60,307 nucleotides of DNA from Pelagibius sp. (lineage in GTDB: Bacteria; Pseudomonadota; Alphaproteobacteria; Kiloniellales; Kiloniellaceae): assembly GCF_028281305.1 (NCBI RefSeq), contig NZ_JANQKD010000036.1, positions 1 through 60,307 of the forward strand, read 5' to 3'. Under the pieces are notes generated by a model. That model saw only the letters and a program-made list of their open reading frames with translations, did no database searches and was not told the origin of the DNA. A program made the position numbers and the translations under genes. Shown piece after piece: positions 55,793 through 60,307 of this stretch; the stretch's first letter is position 1, and each line of letters starts with the position of its first letter.

Positions 55793-57484
55793 TCAGGCGC
55801 GCTTGCGCTCCAGCCAACGGGGTTCCTCGGTGATCAGAACCTCGTAGGCAATCGCCGTGATGTGCGAATTGATCCGTTTGAGGTCGCGGACCACGTCGAT
55901 GTGCAGGCCGGAGGTCTCGATGCTCTCGACCCGACCCCGCCGCAGGCGGTTGAGATGGGCTTCGCTGGCTTCCTGTTCCAGCTCGCGAAACTCCCGCTTC
56001 TCTTTCACAAGCTGCTGAGCGCTGGCGGGGTCTCGGGTGACGAAGGACCCCAGGGCCAGCTGCAAGTGATCGGCGACCCGGGCGTGAAGATCCAGCAGCT
56101 CGCTCCAGCCCTCGTCCGAGAAAGACAGCTTCTTGCGGCTTTTCTTCTGGGCGCTCTTGCGCAGGTTTTTGCTGATGATGTCGCCGATGTGTTCGAGATT
56201 GGTCGTGAAGGACAGCAGCTCGTTGCAGCTTCGGCTCGACGCCTCATCCAGTGGTTCGCTGGAGAGCTCGGTCAGGTAGAGCTTGATCGCTTCGTGCAGT
56301 TCGTCGAGCTGATCGTCCATGTCGCCCAGCTCATCGGCCACAGTCTGTCCCTGCGGCTCGAAAGCGTCGGTCACCTTGCTCAGCATCCGTTCGGTGATGT
56401 CAGCCATGCGCAAGGCCTCGCGCTTGGCGCAGGCCAAGGCCAGTTGCGGGGTCTGGGCGGCCTCCTTGTTCAGGTAGCGCGGCCCGATGTCCCCCTCCTC
56501 CTCCGTCGCCGGCAGCAGGCGCTCGGTCACCTTGGCCATGACATGGACCAGGGGCAATCCGACCACAAGAACCGCGGCACAGAACAGGGAATGGAAGTTC
56601 GCGACCTGGCGCGCCGGATCGGTCCCCAACTCGGCAATCAGCGGCGTGACCACACCCAGGAACGGCAGCACCGCGACAACGCCAAGCACCCGGAACAGGA
56701 GGTTGCCCAGGGGAATGCGCCGGCCCTCGTTGCTGCTGCGCAGCGTCAGAACCATGGGGATGATGCCGGAGCCGATGTTGGCGCCGAGCACCAGGGGGAA
56801 AGCCACCGCCGATTCCAGCAGGCCGCCGGCGGCAAGCCCCACGATCAGCAGGACCAGCGCAACACTGGAGTGAAACAGCCAGGCCAGCAGGGCCCCCAGC
56901 AGCACTGCCAGCACGGCCTCGTCCGCCAAGGAAGACAGCAGGCCTTCCAGGGTCTCGCTCGAGCGGAGCTGATCGGTCGCACCGACTGTAAGATCAAGGG
57001 CGAGCACCATCAGCCCGAGCCCGACCAGCACGCGGCCGATCTGGCGGCGCAGAGGGGCGCCGCCGGTCATAAAGCAGAGCACGCCCAGCAACAGCAGGGC
57101 CGGAGACAGCCAGTAGAGATCGAAGGACAGAAACTGGACCACCATGGTCGAGCCGAGGTCAGCGCCCAGCATCAATGCCAGCGCCGGCGCCAAGGCGATC
57201 ATTCCGCGCCCGGCAAAGGACACGGCCAGCATGGTGGTGGCGGTGGAGCTTTGCAGGGCGGTGGTCACACCAAAGCCGACCAAAGCGGCCGAAGGCGTTG
57301 AGCGTGTGGAACGGCTGATCAGCTGGCGGAGTTCCGTCCCGAAGGCGCGCAGCAGCCCGGTCCGCACCATGCGGGTCGACCACAACAGCAACGCCACGCC
57401 ACCGGCTATGTGAAGCAGAATTTCGTGCCCTGCCAACCTCGATCTCCGGACCAGCAGCTCCACCCGCGGCAACGGGAAGAGCAA
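55793..57484 (-). CDS. Na/Pi cotransporter family protein with PhoU-like domain
   Basis: The 563-residue protein has two Na/Pi-cotransporter repeats in its membrane part: GFGVTTALQSSTATTMLAVSFAG (about 70-92) and AWLFHSSVALVLLIVGLAAGG (about 205-225). The QSS-type motifs are the transport-site signature. From about 350 a PhoU-like helical domain follows (ITERMLSKVTDAFEPQ, NLEHIGDIISKNLR). It probably imports phosphate with sodium and is regulated through the PhoU part. Its first residues before HEILLHIAGGVALLLW may be untranslated. Confidence 0.88.
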   Translation of the reverse strand: MLFPLPRVELLVRRSRLAGHEILLHIAGGVALLLWSTRMVRTGLLRAFGTELRQLISRSTRSTPSAALVGFGVTTALQSSTATTMLAVSFAGRGMIALAPALALMLGADLGSTMVVQFLSFDLYWLSPALLLLGVLCFMTGGAPLRRQIGRVLVGLGLMVLALDLTVGATDQLRSSETLEGLLSSLADEAVLAVLLGALLAWLFHSSVALVLLIVGLAAGGLLESAVAFPLVLGANIGSGIIPMVLTLRSSNEGRRIPLGNLLFRVLGVVAVLPFLGVVTPLIAELGTDPARQVANFHSLFCAAVLVVGLPLVHVMAKVTERLLPATEEEGDIGPRYLNKEAAQTPQLALACAKREALRMADITERMLSKVTDAFEPQGQTVADELGDMDDQLDELHEAIKLYLTELSSEPLDEASSRSCNELLSFTTNLEHIGDIISKNLRKSAQKKSRKKLSFSDEGWSELLDLHARVADHLQLALGSFVTRDPASAQQLVKEKREFRELEQEASEAHLNRLRRGRVESIETSGLHIDVVRDLKRINSHITAIAYEVLITEEPRWLERKRA

Positions 57485-57578
57485 TTGCCAGTCTCCATGA
57501 CATCAAGACAAGGTTAACAAATACCTACGAACTGCTATCTGAGCGTGTAATCCAGCCTGATGGAGTGCGGGGCCACAC

Positions 57579-57605
57579 CCGGCCCGGGGTTCTTCCCCGG
57601 GCCGG
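57579..57605. terminator. perfect 11-bp hairpin downstream of the betaine transporter
   Basis: CCGGCCCGGGG (57579-57589), TTCTT, CCCCGGGCCGG (57595-57605) form a perfect stem of 11 bp. It lies 41 bases past the proW stop. No T-run follows on either strand, so it might be a transcript-stabilising end. Confidence 0.6.
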
Positions 57606-57645
57606 ATCTGTTGGCGCCAACTGCGCAGGTGATGCTTGCGCGATG

Positions 57646-59223
57646 CTACTTCTGGTCGGCGCGTCGGAAGGCGCCCTGGACGATGCGGTCGATCACCATG
57701 GCGCAGAACAGGATGGCGAGGCCACCCAGCAAGCCGGAACCCTTAGCAACGTACTGCAGCGCGTCGAGGATCTCCTTGCCGAGGCCGCCGCCGCCGATCA
57801 GCGAGATGATCACCACCATGGACAGACACATCAGGATGGTCTGGTTCACGCCCGCCATGATCGAAGGAAGCGCCAGGGGAACTTCGACGTCCTTCAGCAA
57901 CTGCCAGCGGGTGGCGCCGAAGGCGACCGCCGCCTCCTTGATGCTCTCCGGCACACCGCGCATGCCGAGCGCCGTCAGGCGGATCACCGGCGGCATGCCG
58001 AAGATGATGGTGGCCAGGATCCCCGGCGGGTTGCCCGTGCCGAAGAAGGCGATAATGGGGATCAGATAGACGAAGGCCGGCAGGGTCTGCATCAGGTCCA
58101 ACACCGGCTCCGCGCCCTTGTAAGCACGCGCGGACTTACCGAACCAGATGCCAAGCGGGATGCCGACGGTTACACAGATCAAAACCGCAGCGCCCACCAG
58201 CGCCACGGTCTCCATGGAAACCTCCCAGAAGCCCAGCAATGCCAGATACGCGAGGGCAGCCGCCGTGAAAATCGCCACCCGTGGCCCGGCCGCGCGCCAG
58301 GCGACCACGCAGATCACCACCATGACCACCGGCCAGGGCGTGCCAATCAGGGCCAGAGTCAGGGTGTCAAGCACTGCGCGCACGCCAGCCGTGACGCTGT
58401 CGAAAACACCAGCCCCGGCTTTTGCTGCGGCATCGATCTGCTCGTCCATCCAGTTTGCCGTACCCGAGTAGATCGTCTGATTGTCGGCTGCGAAGAAGAC
58501 CTGACTGACTTCGCGCTCCGGGAAGCTGTTCAACACCTCGATCGGGCTGCTAGCTGTGAACTTGTAGATTGTCAGGGGCGCGATCGCCAAGACCAGAGCG
58601 ATACCAAGCAGCAGACGCTGGGTGCTGACGCCCGCCTCGACGCGCTCGGGATCGATGCGCCAGCGCGAGTACTGCTTTTCGTAGATGACATTGCTGTAGA
58701 ACCCTTCGACCAGCTTGATCACCAGCAAGAGGGCCAGACCGACCATAAGGATGGTGAAAGCCTCGGCGTTGGCCGCTTCCGCGGCCTGCAGGTTGCGCTC
58801 CGCGGCGCGCGCCAGGTTGGCCGCCGGCGTCTCGAAGCGGCTGGGGTCCTCGCCCGCAGCGCGGGCAGCCTCGGCGCGCTCAGTGAAAGAGGCGGCGCGC
58901 TCGCTCTGGCTCGCCGCACGCTCCAGATACTCCGCCCCCGGGTTGCCCCAGGCACCGCGGCCGATCTGAACCCAGGCGATCACCTCCAGGATCAGGAAGC
59001 CCCAAAAGAATCCCCAGACGCCGCGCATCGCCGCCCAGATCGGGCCCAGCAGCATGGCCGCAAGATTGAAACCCGTCGGCACCACGCCCGTGGCTTCGTG
59101 GATCTTGTGGAAAGCCTCGGCATAGTATTCGCCATTACTGCCGGCGAAGCGGGAGATGGAGGCATCGAGTTCGGCGCGGTCGACCTCGATCTGCGAGGCC
59201 GCCGTGACGGTCATATCGGTCAT
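57646..59223 (-). CDS. proW: glycine betaine/proline ABC transporter permease, long form (ProW-like)
   Basis: The 525-residue protein is far longer than ordinary ProW (about 280-350). Residues 245-520 are the standard permease, with coupling loop FGATRWQLLKDVEVPLALPSIMAGVNQTI. Residues 1-100 carry a hydrophobic domain with FNLAAMLLGPIWAAMRGVWGFFWG, reminiscent of the DUF2628 membrane domain. A charged Ala/Glu-rich coiled-coil-like segment (100-155) and a further helix (VGLALLLVIKLVEGFYSNVIY) follow. Its start overlaps the ProV stop by four bases. The extra domain may sense the membrane or osmotic state (inference). Confidence 0.88.
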   Translation of the reverse strand: MTDMTVTAASQIEVDRAELDASISRFAGSNGEYYAEAFHKIHEATGVVPTGFNLAAMLLGPIWAAMRGVWGFFWGFLILEVIAWVQIGRGAWGNPGAEYLERAASQSERAASFTERAEAARAAGEDPSRFETPAANLARAAERNLQAAEAANAEAFTILMVGLALLLVIKLVEGFYSNVIYEKQYSRWRIDPERVEAGVSTQRLLLGIALVLAIAPLTIYKFTASSPIEVLNSFPEREVSQVFFAADNQTIYSGTANWMDEQIDAAAKAGAGVFDSVTAGVRAVLDTLTLALIGTPWPVVMVVICVVAWRAAGPRVAIFTAAALAYLALLGFWEVSMETVALVGAAVLICVTVGIPLGIWFGKSARAYKGAEPVLDLMQTLPAFVYLIPIIAFFGTGNPPGILATIIFGMPPVIRLTALGMRGVPESIKEAAVAFGATRWQLLKDVEVPLALPSIMAGVNQTILMCLSMVVIISLIGGGGLGKEILDALQYVAKGSGLLGGLAILFCAMVIDRIVQGAFRRADQK

Positions 59224-60260
59224 TCCTTACCTCCCTGGATACCCCGCAGCAGCCGCGGCTTGGTCACGACGCCGACGTCGCGGCCGTCCTCGGTGATGAC
59301 GACCGGCAGATCGGTGCCGACGGAGAGATCGATGAGCTCGTCCAGATCGCATTCGGAAGAGGCGCGCGGCGCAGCGTCAAGCGCACCGTTGACCTTGTCC
59401 AGCGGCTCCATGATGGAATGGGCCTTGACGAGCTTGAGCTTGGAGATGCCCTGGACGAATTCCCGGACATAGTCGTCCGCCGGGTTGGTCACGATGTCTT
59501 CCGGCGTACCGATCTGTACGATCCGCCCGTCTTTCATGATGGCGATGCGGTGGCCGATACGGATCGCCTCGTCCAGGTCATGGGTGATGAAGAGCGTCGT
59601 CTTCTGAAGCTCCGCGACCAGGGCCTTGAACTGGTCCTGAAGCTGCAGCCGGATCAGGGGATCGAGCGCCGAGAAAGGCTCGTCCATCAAGAGGATTTCC
59701 GGATCGGAGGCCAGCGCACGGGCGATGCCGACGCGCTGCTGCATGCCGCCCGAAAGCTCCTTGGGCAGGCGGTCCTCGTAGCCGACCAGATCGACCAGGG
59801 ACAGGGTGTGGTCCGAGACCGCCCAGCGCTTGGACTTGGAAACGCCGCGAATCTCGAGCGGATAGGCCACGTTGTCGCGGACCGAGCGGTGCGGCATCAG
59901 CGCCATGTGCTGAAACACCATGCCGATCTGCTTGGCGCGCACCGCCCGCAGTTCCTTCTCGCCCATTTGGGCGATGTCCCGGCCGAGGATCTCGATCCGG
60001 CCGGCGGTCGGTTCGATCAGCCGGTTGACATGGCGCACGAGGGTCGACTTGCCCGACCCCGAGAGCCCCATGATGCAGAAGATTTCACCGCGGGGAACCG
60101 CGAAGTTCGCGTCCGCCACGCCGACGACGCAGCCATAGCGCTCCAGAACCTCGGGCTTTCCAATGCCCTCGTCCTTGACCGCCGCCATCGCCTCGGCAAC
60201 GGCGCCCGGCGGGCCGAAGATCTTCCAAACGTCTTCAATTTTGACAGCAGCTTCGGTCAC
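59220..60260 (-). CDS. proV: glycine betaine/proline ABC transporter ATP-binding protein (ProV-like)
   Basis: I take the GTG at 60260 ([17 protein letters not shown]). A frame to 60302 is less likely. The 346-residue protein has the ProV insertion before Walker A (about 15-45), Walker [10 protein letters not shown], signature [16 protein letters not shown], Walker [24 protein letters not shown] and a short C-terminal CBS-like tail. It powers the uptake of compatible solutes. No ProX-type binding protein is seen before the window ends. Confidence 0.92.
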   Translation of the reverse strand: MTEAAVKIEDVWKIFGPPGAVAEAMAAVKDEGIGKPEVLERYGCVVGVADANFAVPRGEIFCIMGLSGSGKSTLVRHVNRLIEPTAGRIEILGRDIAQMGEKELRAVRAKQIGMVFQHMALMPHRSVRDNVAYPLEIRGVSKSKRWAVSDHTLSLVDLVGYEDRLPKELSGGMQQRVGIARALASDPEILLMDEPFSALDPLIRLQLQDQFKALVAELQKTTLFITHDLDEAIRIGHRIAIMKDGRIVQIGTPEDIVTNPADDYVREFVQGISKLKLVKAHSIMEPLDKVNGALDAAPRASSECDLDELIDLSVGTDLPVVITEDGRDVGVVTKPRLLRGIQGGKE

Positions 60261-60307
60261 GGGATGCCCCCCATCCGTGTCGAAGGGTGCCGGCCGCCGC
60301 AAAGCGG

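Overview
The window is about 60.3 kb of GC-rich, densely packed DNA with proteobacterial gene order. Homogentisate catabolism, LIV-type, NitT/TauT-type and betaine ABC transporters, an H-NOX sensor operon and REP-like repeats suggest a free-living alphaproteobacterium, perhaps of the Rhodospirillales. That placement is inferred from gene content and composition only. I see no rRNA, tRNA, CRISPR, phage or insertion-sequence genes. It looks like chromosome.

Layout. 1-1.7 kb: the end of a 2OG-Fe(II) oxygenase, a cysteine hydrolase and a PuuD-like amidotransferase. 1.8-8.4 kb: a surface-protein island with an S41-like lipoprotein lacking the usual catalytic lysine, a secreted HAD phosphatase, an arylsulfatase and an eight-haem cytochrome with TPRs. 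8.4-11.5 kb: homogentisate breakdown (FAH-family hydrolase, hmgA) with a divergent MarR regulator and a near-perfect operator palindrome. 11.5-16.1 kb: a five-gene LIV-type ABC transporter. 16.3-21.3 kb: a 2-hydroxyacid dehydrogenase, a FAD amine oxidase, a LysE exporter with divergent LysR, and a nitroreductase. 21.3-28.7 kb: a seven-gene operon with a divergent LysR, encoding a ThDP enzyme, a complete SdhBCDA-like complex whose flavoprotein lacks the flavin-linking histidine, and a two-subunit class I fumarase-type hydratase. 29-33.3 kb: an H-NOX haem sensor, its histidine kinase, an HDOD response regulator and a response regulator with a degenerate HD-GYP domain. 33.5-35.3 kb: a RecQ-family helicase, then an inverted pair of REP-like repeats.

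35.5-51.4 kb holds the most striking system. A guanidine-I (ykkC) riboswitch at 51153-51249 precedes a NitT/TauT-type ABC transporter, a GdmH-like nickel-type guanidine hydrolase of the agmatinase family, and a small translationally coupled histidine-rich protein. Directly downstream on the same strand come the urea transporter urtABCDE and the full urease set ureDABCEFG. Read together, the region encodes guanidine import, hydrolysis to urea plus ammonia, urea recapture, and urea hydrolysis to ammonia and CO2. No HypA/HypB-like GdmA/GdmB nickel-loading pair is seen, so the histidine-rich protein is a candidate new nickel-delivery factor.

51.7-60.3 kb: an HTH-plus-periplasmic-binding-domain regulator, a methyltransferase, a tungstate-type ABC transporter (tupABC), a Na/Pi-cotransporter family protein, and a glycine betaine/proline transporter (ProV plus an unusually long ProW).
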